64,000 nucleotides of DNA from Lachnospiraceae bacterium AM48-27BH (lineage in GTDB: Bacteria; Bacillota; Clostridia; Lachnospirales; Lachnospiraceae), in assembly GCA_003478355.1 (NCBI GenBank), contig QUFC01000016.1, forward strand, positions 1 through 64,000, read 5' to 3'. The position numbers and the translations under genes are program-made. Of the stretch, positions 52,201 through 61,121 are shown piece after piece; the stretch's first letter is position 1, and each line of letters begins with the position of its first letter. The notes beneath the pieces were generated by a model. It did not search any database. It was not told where the DNA came from and worked only from the letters and a program-made list of their open reading frames with translations.

Positions 52201-53782
52201 CTAATGCACTGGCACCATCCGCAGACAGTCTGGTTATTACCAGATCATCTTTCTGCAGAGGATTTTTCACCTGCTTTTCCTGATTATCCGCATCTGGAAT
52301 AAACGCGGTAATCTTGGTTCCGTCCGCATAAGATAATGTCTCATTTACATGGTCAATTTCTCTGGTTGGAATTTTAATCTCTCCATTTTCATCAAACCAG
52401 AATGTTTTGGTGAACCGATCCGTCACAAGAACCGTTCCATCGGAATACCTGCAGTACTCCGTGATGGTATAGGCCGATCCTTCTGACACAGAAGCGAACG
52501 GTTTTCTTATCACATGTTCCTCGCCAGCACCGATCCAGCTTTCTATCAGATCTTTGTTTGCGTCCGTCAGCTCATAATATATCTGGGTCACATAACGGCC
52601 CTTCAGTTTTACCTGCTCAATGCTTGTGGTATCACGATTGATCGTATCCAATTCATAATCATTCTTTGATACCCGCTGGATTTCAATACTCTCCATCTGG
52701 TTAGAAAGGCCCTGGATACTCCTTCCATCACTGGATACCGTAAACAGTACCGGCTTCATCAGATTCCACCCCTTCGGCGCAGTATCTTCCACCAGGATAT
52801 AGGTATGCCCTGCGATAAGTCCGATAACCTTATGCCTCTTCTCCAATTTTCTGGTGGTCCAGGTCGTAAACGGTGCATCTTTATCATATACAGGCTGATC
52901 GTGTTCATCTTTTCCTGTCACTTCATAAATGGAAAGAATTGCCCCATCTATAAAAGCACCTTCTGTATTGTCATCCCCTAAAACATCGAAGTCCTGCTTA
53001 CTAAAATACAGCCTGGTTTTCTGATCCTTTACGCTCTCCTGATGAATTACTACCGTCTCATGGGCAAAGCTCTGGCCGTCACCCTGTTTCGGCTCAAACT
53101 GCCAGGTGATGATTTCCGGATTTACACTATAACCCTCCGGCGCTGCGATCTCCTGTAACGTGTATGTATATGGAATGATGCTTCCATCTGGCCGCATCTC
53201 ACCAACAGGAAGATCCTGCACGGTGATGACTGGCTCTGTTCCATAGATCATGTTTGTGGTGACCGGCTCATCCAGATCATTTTCTTTATACGCTTTGATC
53301 TCAAATGTTGCTCCGGCAAGTCCCTGGCCGTCTTCTCCAGTCTTGGTGATAGAAAGCGCACCTTTCACCGCTTCATTGACTGCCCGAATCGTCTGTACCA
53401 AATCATCCAGATGATACTCAAATCGTGCCGGCTCTGCTAAGGTATAATAGTCCGGTGCTGACAGTTCCACTAAATAATAGATGCCTTCTGCCAGGTCCGT
53501 CTCGATGTGAATCCTTAAATCTCCCACCTGATATCCTTCCGGGATCCTGCCATTTACTTTATCTGTCACTGTATAAATGCCATCTGCTCCGGTTACCCAC
53601 TGGCTGACCAGATACTCATCGGACTGGTTCAAATTTCCTGACTGATCTGCTCTATACAGGGCCATGGTAGCCCCAGCCATCTCCCCGGTCACACCAACAG
53701 CAGATTTAGAAAGCCAGATCTGTCCCTCCAGATCCTCGATGTGATACTGCTGGATCTCCTTCCGGTTCTCCACTACAATCAC
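49271..53782 (-). CDS. Giant SpaA/Cna-B surface protein, C-terminal segment
   Basis: 1503 residues. Many Cna-B/SpaA domains of 80-100 residues follow each other; each has a Lys early and a Glu near the end (e.g. LREVRPADGW), suited to intramolecular isopeptide bonds. Domains encoded by about 50.3-51.4 kb are near-identical 267-bp repeats. A six-glycine linker precedes the last domains. The C-terminus is QPKAGDT, a hydrophobic helix (WYVLATIFAMGAGGLVLIG) and RRKGKKKDDEA, a sorting-like signal with an unusual motif. The frame opens with GTG at 53782 only because of an upstream frameshift near 53817; it continues the segment encoded by 53797-54288. Confidence 0.88.
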   Translation of the reverse strand: MIVVENRKEIQQYHIEDLEGQIWLSKSAVGVTGEMAGATMALYRADQSGNLNQSDEYLVSQWVTGADGIYTVTDKVNGRIPEGYQVGDLRIHIETDLAEGIYYLVELSAPDYYTLAEPARFEYHLDDLVQTIRAVNEAVKGALSITKTGEDGQGLAGATFEIKAYKENDLDEPVTTNMIYGTEPVITVQDLPVGEMRPDGSIIPYTYTLQEIAAPEGYSVNPEIITWQFEPKQGDGQSFAHETVVIHQESVKDQKTRLYFSKQDFDVLGDDNTEGAFIDGAILSIYEVTGKDEHDQPVYDKDAPFTTWTTRKLEKRHKVIGLIAGHTYILVEDTAPKGWNLMKPVLFTVSSDGRSIQGLSNQMESIEIQRVSKNDYELDTINRDTTSIEQVKLKGRYVTQIYYELTDANKDLIESWIGAGEEHVIRKPFASVSEGSAYTITEYCRYSDGTVLVTDRFTKTFWFDENGEIKIPTREIDHVNETLSYADGTKITAFIPDADNQEKQVKNPLQKDDLVITRLSADGASALAPDQAIFESIRMINTDHKTADMVLTVTVDADTSIIDPGTGTFDGEKLVFHFESVVPGEAAYAAFTTQVSGEASTIEAKAEYNGIVRETQKTVPVLTYGKVVLFNELTGSGKERYKDQKTSFRVKLYDASTGRELPGTYSYSGSRTGMIKSGDTISLSGNEYVKIDPGYYKNVTYEIEKIENGLHHTEKMTFGSVDPTHGNGVRFTRTIDDTAKRTIFKPGETYVLTEETVFANGDCLPTNKISAILGQSVNVEGIAAADRKTKVMISKTEIGGGKELPGCEMELYDEENNLIHSWTSSAVAENLEEFLEPGKTYRLVEKSPAPGYSYAEDVTFTVNEDGTVDRVIMVDKPTRIVLSKKKITNSEELPGALLQVVDKEGNVVEEWISTDQPHEIVAKLVVDESYVLREVRPADGWAYAEDVPFRVSHDGTVDQVKMEDKPTHVVISKQEITGSKELPGCTLQVIDKNGNVVDEWVSTDQPHEIKEKLIADEKYTLREVRPADGWAYAEDIPFKVSHDGTVDQVKMEDKPTHVVVSKKEITGSEELPGCHLVIKDKNGKVVDEWTSSTTPHEIVAKLIAGETYTLIEIRPADGYSVAENIEFTVSKDGSVDMVEMFDDVTHVEFGKVNPNGTLLSGGRIQIKDLYGNVLVDFVPDGTVYRVDGVLKAGETYVIHEVSAPGGYRVSEDQEFIMPLGQETKEIRFVNYAISGGGGGGGTTPGKRQMSIRKYDPVNQIGVAGAKLTVYTSDGSLYLKGITDESGYLTFAMPADGTYTYQETEAPAGYYLNPAVQYLYIKDGKVTNPENRTLYDYPNVEVILEKKDSEDGTAVPDTLLQVTDPAGQVVFHGRTDEAGACKVPAGKAGTYRIVEIEPANGYERSEAPWQFLVSYDGTIAGETTLYNEKIDKRVGIGRIYAHYESTNGSSGSYGLGVPDWLKQPKAGDTTDSFKWYVLATIFAMGAGGLVLIGRRKGKKKDDEA
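50330..51430 (-). repeat. Tandem 267-bp Cna-B repeats
   Basis: At least four consecutive units of about 89 codons encode the pattern ELPGC...DKNGNVVDEW, then LREVRPADGWAYAE, then VSHDGTVDQVKMEDKP. Identical DNA blocks such as GATCGACCGTTCCGTCATGG recur exactly 267 bp apart (50641 and 50908). Unit number can change by recombination. Confidence 0.85.
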
Positions 53783-53796
53783 CTGGGCATCTGCTT

Positions 53797-54288
53797 TTAA
53801 AAATCCATCGGGTGCTTGGTTTCTACAAGGACATACTTTTCCCCTGCTGGCAGGCCATTGATCCTTCTGGTGCCTCTGTCCGTAAGGTAAGTATCCGCGT
53901 AAGCATTTATATGCTCCAATTTCTGATAATCAAACTGGTAATCAAAGACGGTTTCCGGCAGGTTGCCAGATACTGCTACGCGTATAGTCTCCCCGTCGCT
54001 TGTAATCATGGTAAGGAGTGCTTTCGTTGCAAATCGGTCGTGACTTCCTCCGGCGCTTGTCGCATCCATTACCGTCTTAGCTGTGACGGTTGCAGATTTT
54101 TCCTGCCCATTCTCCTTCCAGCCAAATAGTGAAAGATCCACACCATAGGACGCATACGCTTTTTCAAATGCATCGCGGAAATTCTGATAATCCTCAACAG
54201 TGCCGCTCTTAAATGATGCCAGAACACGGGCATCATATACCGGCGTGCCATCCGCATCGTAAATAATTTCCCCTTCTGCATTGACCAC
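53797..54288 (-). CDS. Giant surface protein, middle segment between two frameshifts
   Basis: A 163-codon frame whose product (VNAEGEIIYDADGTPVYDAR, then YADTYLTDRGTRRINGLPAG) continues the upstream segment and ends KYVLVETKHPMDF. In the next frame KAPDGF continues into the C-terminal segment, a normal Cna-B ending. One A is missing near 53817 and one T near 54302. It is not an independent gene. Confidence 0.8.
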   Translation of the reverse strand: MVNAEGEIIYDADGTPVYDARVLASFKSGTVEDYQNFRDAFEKAYASYGVDLSLFGWKENGQEKSATVTAKTVMDATSAGGSHDRFATKALLTMITSDGETIRVAVSGNLPETVFDYQFDYQKLEHINAYADTYLTDRGTRRINGLPAGEKYVLVETKHPMDF

Positions 54289-57200
54289 TGCCTGATGAAG
54301 CTAAATTCCGCCCCAGACAGCTGGACTTTCTCTCCGTGCTCATCTGTAAAGAATTTTTCAATCTCAACCTTTGTGGTATCATTTTTCATGCAGACGGTTT
54401 CAACTTCTGACTGATCTCCAACTGTAATTTCCACCGGATCTGCTGTTACAAATCCTTCCGGCGTTTCAATCTCTTCCAACAGATAATCTCCCGCCGGGAT
54501 CCGCTCGAAATAGGCCGGTTCATTTCCACTGATCCATTCCGCGGTATTCCATACCGGGTTGGAAGCGGTACTGTTTGTATCTTCCCAAACCAGCGGAGTA
54601 TTCTGCGTTTTTACCAGATAATATCCCTTCGGATATTTCTCCGTATCCGCACTATATACCCGTCTGGCCGGATACAGCGCCAGTTTTGCTCCAGAAACAG
54701 AACTGTATGTATAGGAAGCAATATCACCAGTCACCACCTCGCGCTCATACGGTTTCTCTCCCGTTTCCGGATGTTCATGGTCCATATCCAGAACCGGCAT
54801 TTTGGTATCCTGCGGCGCATGGATCTTACTAATTTCAATCTTTGTGGTCCGATCAACCATCTGAACATGCTGAAGCTCTCCCGTCTCCGCTACAGAAATG
54901 CCACTAGGCAGGCCCTTTACATAGCCCTCCGGTGCCTTTAACTCCTCCAAAATATAGGTTCCGCTCGGAAGGCGTTTTAAAACATCTGCCTGTCCGTCTG
55001 TTTGAAATGTATCGAATGGATCATTCGGAGTCTTGTCAGAGCTTAACCAGGTGTTTTCAAGGATATATCCCTCACCCAGCCGGTGATACAGATTTTTCCG
55101 CTCCGGTGTTTTCTTCTCCTGAGAAGCATCATACAGTTCATCGTGTTCATTGATACGATATGCGTTCAGATTGTATTCTTCCAGATTATCTGAATCCTGG
55201 TGTCGTACAAAATCTCCATTCCGGTCATAAAGATCCTCTCCCTTTTTGTAGGTTTCTGAACTTCTCTGGTAATACAAAACCAAACCATGGTCATCATAGA
55301 CCGGATTGAGTTCATTTAGAAAATCACCATCATTGTCATCTACCAGGACAGAACCATTCATATCCTGATTAAAACGGTTCTGCTCAACGCTGCTCTCCTC
55401 GTGTGATTGCTCACCATTTCCTTTCCAGGTTCCGGTAATATGGCCAGACTCCGCATGGGTATACGACGGTTTATCCGCATCCGGTATCTCCGCGGTGGAA
55501 TTATTTACCACATCCAGCGTTTCATCCTCTGCATATCCGTCCTTATTTTCTGCCACCGTAGCAATACGGGAAGTCGTGATCTTATCACGGGCAATCACAT
55601 TTCCGAATTCATCTTTTCTTACATTAACTGGCCATACCAGAGTTCTTACCGTTCCGTCTGAACAGCCTTCTTCGATATATGCCATTCCTGTTGCCGGATC
55701 AACCAAAGCATCGCGGTACCCGTCTTTATCCAAATGATAAATTTTGGTGCCTGCCTCCACTTCAAGCTGCTTATCATTCTTTCGGTATTTTACCTTTGTA
55801 AAATCGCCTTCTGTAATCTCTAAATATGGGACTCCATCCTTAAAAACATACATCGAATGCTCTATATCAGTCTTTTCAAAGTTTCTGCGGTCCCGTTCTG
55901 CATCTTCCACAGGCGTCTGCTTATGCGTTTTATCATACACATAGGTAATGAACTGGCCGTCAATATACCGCTCCTGATATGGCTCCAGGCCATCCAGATC
56001 ATAATATAAGATATCTGTATCTGGCCGCTGTAACGTAACCGCAGACCATACTCCGCCGGTTGCCGAAATGTTGTTTCCGTCTTTATCAATACCGGCCGAA
56101 AAAGTCACTTCCAGTTCTTTACCCGCCTCGTCCTTTTCACGGACAAACTCTACTTTCTCTCCGGCATATCCCTGCTCGATATACATTCTGGTGATATTGT
56201 TCGTGAGATTTCTTTCAATCTTCAGTCCGTTATAAGCCTCATCTCCCTCAAATCCAGAACGCTCCACAGGGATTGCATCAAACAATGTCATCAATGCCCC
56301 TGCTACATAGCCATTTTCATCATCTGCAGTTTCAAGAGTCCTGGTAACATACCCATAGCCCGCAAATGTTCCGTGGGAATAAACGATTTCCACCTTTTCT
56401 CCTGCTGCCTTGCGTTCCTCTAAATACTCCAGGGTTCCTTTCTGCCATGCATATCCCAAATATTTTCCATCCCGATACGCATAAACCAGGTCCGGATTTT
56501 TTCCGATCTCGCTGTATTTTCCATCCACACGACCGGAAATCTTGTAGCTGACCGTCTTATCTGCCGTCGTATTGGCCTTTCCTACATAGGATTCTTTTAC
56601 CTTTTCAACCTCCAGCCGGATCGGAGTATTCTCCACATAGACCTGCGCCACGTTTACCTTGTCTTCCGGTTTGTTTGCATTGGTTGTCTGGTGGTCCGCA
56701 TCATCCTCATAAACGACTGCCAATACCCGGCTATCCTTTGTTCCTTCCTTATAATAAGTAATCTTGTCGCTGTAAACCTCGATCGCGATCGGCTTACTCC
56801 GCGCATATCCGGCCGGCGGATCTACTTCCGCCAGAACATAAACCCCCGCGCCCAAAGGCTGTGGCAGTTCCAGATAACCGACATTCTGGTCCTGATAGGA
56901 CGCTCCCTGGTCTGTCATCTCATCCCGCATCAGGCCGTCCCTGGTTGTTGAATAGGTTTTAAAGGCCACGGTCTTATTCCCGTATTCATCTCCCAGGACA
57001 ATCTGCTCATCCTCACTGCAGATCGGTGTACCCTCCGGCACGGTGCCGCTATACAGATCACCGATGCCATTCTCTTTTCCGGTAATACGATCAATCCACC
57101 TTGCAAGTCGGCCTTTTGCAATCGGCCGGATGTCGGTAGCCCCCATTGCCGTTAAGAATTCTTTTGTTCCGGTAAACTGCGTGGGTTCTGTCGTAAATTT

Positions 57201-60200
57201 TACTGTTCCCTGGCCACTCTCAATGTCATCACGGGATGCCGCATACAGATTGAAAAGTGCACCGTCGTGAAGGATATTCTCATGGGTTTCCGAGTCAATC
57301 TTCTCTATTCTAAGCTTTGCCGTAAAGAAGCGGTTCACAAACTTATCGTAAGCAAATCCCCGGTATGATGCACTTCCTCCCTGGCCCGGCTCTTCATCTG
57401 TCACCTCCGCCTGCTCATCCGTTGATGCAATCACGCTGTATGGAACCAGCATGGCAGCATATTTCCCCTCATAAGCTGTCTGCATTCCCGTCATTGTTGC
57501 AACATGATCCCGGTACTGGATTCCTAACCGGTTATCTGCAGTAATATCCGCACCCGGATATGGAACATCATCGGAAAGTCCCGCATCTTCAGACAGGGAA
57601 CTATACCGGTAATTTTCCGAAATTCCTTTTCTACCGCTCTGCCCCTCCGTCAGATAATAGGTAACTTCGGCAGCAGAACGATCATTCTCCGGATTATAAT
57701 AATTTTTCAGTGGCCGCCATGGGCTTTGCGTCAATGCAAAATAGTTACCTGCTTCTGCCCGAACCCCATTTGTGATCTCATTCAGATCAAGTCCATACTT
57801 ATAAACTTCAAAATCCCCATGGTGATTATGGGCCTGGATTTTATGGTCCTCCTCACCAAACCGGATCTGATATTTCTGTTCCAGCTGCTGCATGGAATCA
57901 GAACAGTCATAATTATAGAAAGAATTGAGCGTTTCCGGAGTTTCCTGTGATGCATCATAAGATGCATACACACTCGGCAAGGTTACTTCCCTTGGCTGAT
58001 CAATCTGATAATGTCGGTTTTTAAAATCCTTCAGTTCATCAACATGCGGCGGCTGCTCTGCCACCACATAGGTTCCATACGGTAAATATTTCGATAACCC
58101 ATAGGCATACCCACCATCTTTTGAAAGATCTTTATCTCCATAAATCGTATTGGCAGCCAGTGTTGTTGTATCATGATCGTTGCCTCCGTTTGCCTCGCTA
58201 TCCCAGTGAATTGCGTAAAGCTCATCAAGATCATACGCAAAGAATGGCTTCAAATAGTTTTCTGCCTTTATAATGGCCTGGCGGAGTGCCAGATCATACG
58301 TTTCTTCACTGTATGCTGTCGCACCGGCACTGGCCTCCTTCTCTCCAGTACCTGCGTCCACCTCCTGCACCAGTTTTTTTACCTCATTATCCAGGTACCA
58401 GCTGATTGCAAACTGACGCACCCGGTCAGATACCCTGGCATTATCCAGCTGCTCTTCGGTACGGTTCATGAGATTTCCAATCGGCTTATAACTTGTGTAG
58501 GTCGGATGATTTTCATCCCATTTATCTCCATTAGAAACGCTGATCGCATCAAAAAACTTCTCATAATTGTAATTTTTGACCGTTCTTGTGCTGTCACCGT
58601 CCTCAACCAGATAGTCTGCCGTTTCCAGCAGTCTCGTATAGCCCGTGTTTGCCTCATCACTGATCAGACCGTTATGATAATCATAAAGAGCCGTATTGGC
58701 AATCGCTGCATCATTGGATTTTTTAAACAGCGGATCCGTCTGATGAGGAACCTTTGTATAGATCTTATTGACCAGCATTGGAAATGCTTTATTTGCGGCA
58801 AGCTGCTCAGCATCCGTCCGGTCAGTTCCCATACGGTCCTGCCATACAATTTCTCCATTTTCATTCCGGTACAATGCTTCCAGATTTGACTTCAAATAGG
58901 TTTTGAAACGGAAATTATCAAGCTTCTGGGCCGAATGATCCGATGCTCCATTCCCTGCATGATTACCAAATAAGCGGCTCCACCAGTCCTCATGGACTTC
59001 ACTGTAGGAGTTCGTATTGCGGTAACTCTTCTCATCAATCGTTTTTGTTACTTTGATCTGCTGACTGATGATCCTCTCTTCTACACCTACAGGTTCCTTT
59101 CTGGTGTTCGTACCCGGCCGCTCTGCACCATCCTGAAATACATAGTCCTGTCCCGGATAATCAAGAGCTACCGATTGTACATAAGAATTTTCCTGGCCTA
59201 CTAAAAGGCTGCGATAGTTAAGGTATGCTTTTACGCTGGAACCTTTTGCCAGATAATAGGAGGCGCTACCAACCTGGGTGCCTGCAAGTTCTTTTGAAAT
59301 TCCAAAATCTATGCAATCCTGCTCAGTCAGGGAAATGAACCGGGATGGAAGTTTCAGCGTATATTCATAACGTGCTGCTGCCTCGTCATTATGCTCCGTT
59401 CCATATCCATCCGTATAGTTACCATTTTGATGGGCGATCCACACATTACCTTCCTTTGTGAGAGGGATCTCCGTCCACTTGCATTCATTTACTTCCACGG
59501 AAATTTTCTCTGTCCGCTCCACATAGGTTACCTTCGGAATTTTATTGCCATTTTTATCCAGAGGTGTTTCCCCGGTTTTATAAAATTCAGTTTCGGTTAC
59601 GACACCATTCACGATATCCCCATTCTCATCTGCCTGTACGGCCGGGGAAAGGATCGCATTAACGGTGCCGTCCTCGTTCACGGAAAAATTCTTCATTTCA
59701 CCGCGGGGATCATAAATGGCATCCTCACTGTATGCAACATAAATGGCTCTAGGCCGTTTACTGTGGTCTGCAGGTGTACTTGCTACCCGGTAAAACATTG
59801 CATCTCCAGAAGAACTGTCCGCCGGAACATAAAAGAGCATCGGATAATTGGTCCGGTTTGCATATAAACCGACCGTCCAGCTGTCCGCATCTTCTTTGAT
59901 ATAGTCCACTCCACCATAATTGTAATAATCATGGGTATTGTAATAATCCAGAATCGAAACAATCAGTGAAGATAACGATACGGCCTCTCCGTCTGTTCCT
60001 TCCTTATTGATCGTCAATGTTACAAGAGGAGAACCGCATACCGTTTTATCAGCTGTGTTTCCACTGCTAACGCCGGATATACCATAGGTATCTGTCTCAC
60101 CTTCCCATACACCGCGGTCAAATACCAGCTCATCCATGCTCGAATAAGCTGCAACTCCGCTTCTTTTATAGTTCGGTGAGCTTTTTCCATTTGTGCGAAG

Positions 60201-61121
60201 CGCCTGCTCCACCTTGATTTTAAGCAGCGCAAAGTCATTATCCACATCTGGTACAGATGCTAGTCTTAAAAGAAGGTCATCATCGGACATTCCTGGCACA
60301 GATGCAAGGATTACATCCGTAACTTTCGCAGGATCCAACCCTTTTCTGGTCACACGGATTACGTTTTTCGCAGTAAAATTCACGTTGGTCGTTTTGGTTT
60401 TAATGCTTCCATCTGCATTATATTTCGGGTACTGATGATCGTTTTCTGTCACAACATACTCCGGCAGGCCAAAAATATTTTTGACTGGCACTTCATCATA
60501 GATACCCGTACCGGCCTCTACCTCTTTCGTCGTAGAAATACTGTCCTTCCGGTAAAATTTTGCTCCCTCCGGCAGATTTCGGAATACAAGATCAAATCCC
60601 GAATCCCCTGTTTTTTCACTTTCAGCTGTAAAAAACAACTGGTTGTAGTCAGGATCTTCCACATCTCCGGTCGGTTCATCACTGATCTGCTCCTCCGCGG
60701 TAAGGATCCCCACAATTCCAGCATAACCGGTCAAATCGCCCGGAACTCCCGCATTTACATCCTGTCCCAGATTGGTCTGCTGCTGCATTCGGTTTCCAAT
60801 CGACAATTCATATCCCTCAGAGCGAGTCAATTCCTTTACGTAATAGTCCCCCAGGATCAGCGGTCTTCCAATCCAACAGTTTCCATTCGCCAGTTTATAA
60901 TCCGGATAAGTTCTTACCACATCTGCGTCTGCCGTATACTCATCGTATGTTTCTGCATGATCATAGAGATTTTGTGGAGATGCTGCATTCCAGCCCTGGC
61001 CGCGATCCACGATCTCACCCTCTTCATAGTCATAGATCATTCCTGGGGCTTCCGTAAAGGCCATAAACGAAGCATCGCCGTTTTTATCCGTTGTCGTGAC
61101 TGCCACCAGATCATTTGCCAT
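54069..61121 (-). CDS. Giant SpaA/Cna-B surface protein, central segment
   Basis: A 2350-residue segment. It contains SpaA-type domains, e.g. AKLRIEKIDSETHENILHDG, IPAGDYLLEEIETPEGF and LPSGTYILEELKAPEGY. Between them are long non-repeated beta-rich stretches that I cannot assign. The start MANDLVAVTTTDKNGDASF is not a true start: it continues a SpaA domain begun in the upstream frame. The true reading breaks at the A-run near 61137. The last 60 residues after about 54302 are out of frame. The protein would lie outside the cell, held by the C-terminal anchor. Confidence 0.85.
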   Translation of the reverse strand: MANDLVAVTTTDKNGDASFMAFTEAPGMIYDYEEGEIVDRGQGWNAASPQNLYDHAETYDEYTADADVVRTYPDYKLANGNCWIGRPLILGDYYVKELTRSEGYELSIGNRMQQQTNLGQDVNAGVPGDLTGYAGIVGILTAEEQISDEPTGDVEDPDYNQLFFTAESEKTGDSGFDLVFRNLPEGAKFYRKDSISTTKEVEAGTGIYDEVPVKNIFGLPEYVVTENDHQYPKYNADGSIKTKTTNVNFTAKNVIRVTRKGLDPAKVTDVILASVPGMSDDDLLLRLASVPDVDNDFALLKIKVEQALRTNGKSSPNYKRSGVAAYSSMDELVFDRGVWEGETDTYGISGVSSGNTADKTVCGSPLVTLTINKEGTDGEAVSLSSLIVSILDYYNTHDYYNYGGVDYIKEDADSWTVGLYANRTNYPMLFYVPADSSSGDAMFYRVASTPADHSKRPRAIYVAYSEDAIYDPRGEMKNFSVNEDGTVNAILSPAVQADENGDIVNGVVTETEFYKTGETPLDKNGNKIPKVTYVERTEKISVEVNECKWTEIPLTKEGNVWIAHQNGNYTDGYGTEHNDEAAARYEYTLKLPSRFISLTEQDCIDFGISKELAGTQVGSASYYLAKGSSVKAYLNYRSLLVGQENSYVQSVALDYPGQDYVFQDGAERPGTNTRKEPVGVEERIISQQIKVTKTIDEKSYRNTNSYSEVHEDWWSRLFGNHAGNGASDHSAQKLDNFRFKTYLKSNLEALYRNENGEIVWQDRMGTDRTDAEQLAANKAFPMLVNKIYTKVPHQTDPLFKKSNDAAIANTALYDYHNGLISDEANTGYTRLLETADYLVEDGDSTRTVKNYNYEKFFDAISVSNGDKWDENHPTYTSYKPIGNLMNRTEEQLDNARVSDRVRQFAISWYLDNEVKKLVQEVDAGTGEKEASAGATAYSEETYDLALRQAIIKAENYLKPFFAYDLDELYAIHWDSEANGGNDHDTTTLAANTIYGDKDLSKDGGYAYGLSKYLPYGTYVVAEQPPHVDELKDFKNRHYQIDQPREVTLPSVYASYDASQETPETLNSFYNYDCSDSMQQLEQKYQIRFGEEDHKIQAHNHHGDFEVYKYGLDLNEITNGVRAEAGNYFALTQSPWRPLKNYYNPENDRSAAEVTYYLTEGQSGRKGISENYRYSSLSEDAGLSDDVPYPGADITADNRLGIQYRDHVATMTGMQTAYEGKYAAMLVPYSVIASTDEQAEVTDEEPGQGGSASYRGFAYDKFVNRFFTAKLRIEKIDSETHENILHDGALFNLYAASRDDIESGQGTVKFTTEPTQFTGTKEFLTAMGATDIRPIAKGRLARWIDRITGKENGIGDLYSGTVPEGTPICSEDEQIVLGDEYGNKTVAFKTYSTTRDGLMRDEMTDQGASYQDQNVGYLELPQPLGAGVYVLAEVDPPAGYARSKPIAIEVYSDKITYYKEGTKDSRVLAVVYEDDADHQTTNANKPEDKVNVAQVYVENTPIRLEVEKVKESYVGKANTTADKTVSYKISGRVDGKYSEIGKNPDLVYAYRDGKYLGYAWQKGTLEYLEERKAAGEKVEIVYSHGTFAGYGYVTRTLETADDENGYVAGALMTLFDAIPVERSGFEGDEAYNGLKIERNLTNNITRMYIEQGYAGEKVEFVREKDEAGKELEVTFSAGIDKDGNNISATGGVWSAVTLQRPDTDILYYDLDGLEPYQERYIDGQFITYVYDKTHKQTPVEDAERDRRNFEKTDIEHSMYVFKDGVPYLEITEGDFTKVKYRKNDKQLEVEAGTKIYHLDKDGYRDALVDPATGMAYIEEGCSDGTVRTLVWPVNVRKDEFGNVIARDKITTSRIATVAENKDGYAEDETLDVVNNSTAEIPDADKPSYTHAESGHITGTWKGNGEQSHEESSVEQNRFNQDMNGSVLVDDNDGDFLNELNPVYDDHGLVLYYQRSSETYKKGEDLYDRNGDFVRHQDSDNLEEYNLNAYRINEHDELYDASQEKKTPERKNLYHRLGEGYILENTWLSSDKTPNDPFDTFQTDGQADVLKRLPSGTYILEELKAPEGYVKGLPSGISVAETGELQHVQMVDRTTKIEISKIHAPQDTKMPVLDMDHEHPETGEKPYEREVVTGDIASYTYSSVSGAKLALYPARRVYSADTEKYPKGYYLVKTQNTPLVWEDTNSTASNPVWNTAEWISGNEPAYFERIPAGDYLLEEIETPEGFVTADPVEITVGDQSEVETVCMKNDTTKVEIEKFFTDEHGEKVQLSGAEFSFIRQWSMQKGKLFTMRMARRYMMPVFWHHLRAALLRIIRISAMHLKKRMRPMVWIFHYLAGRRMGRKNLQPSQLRR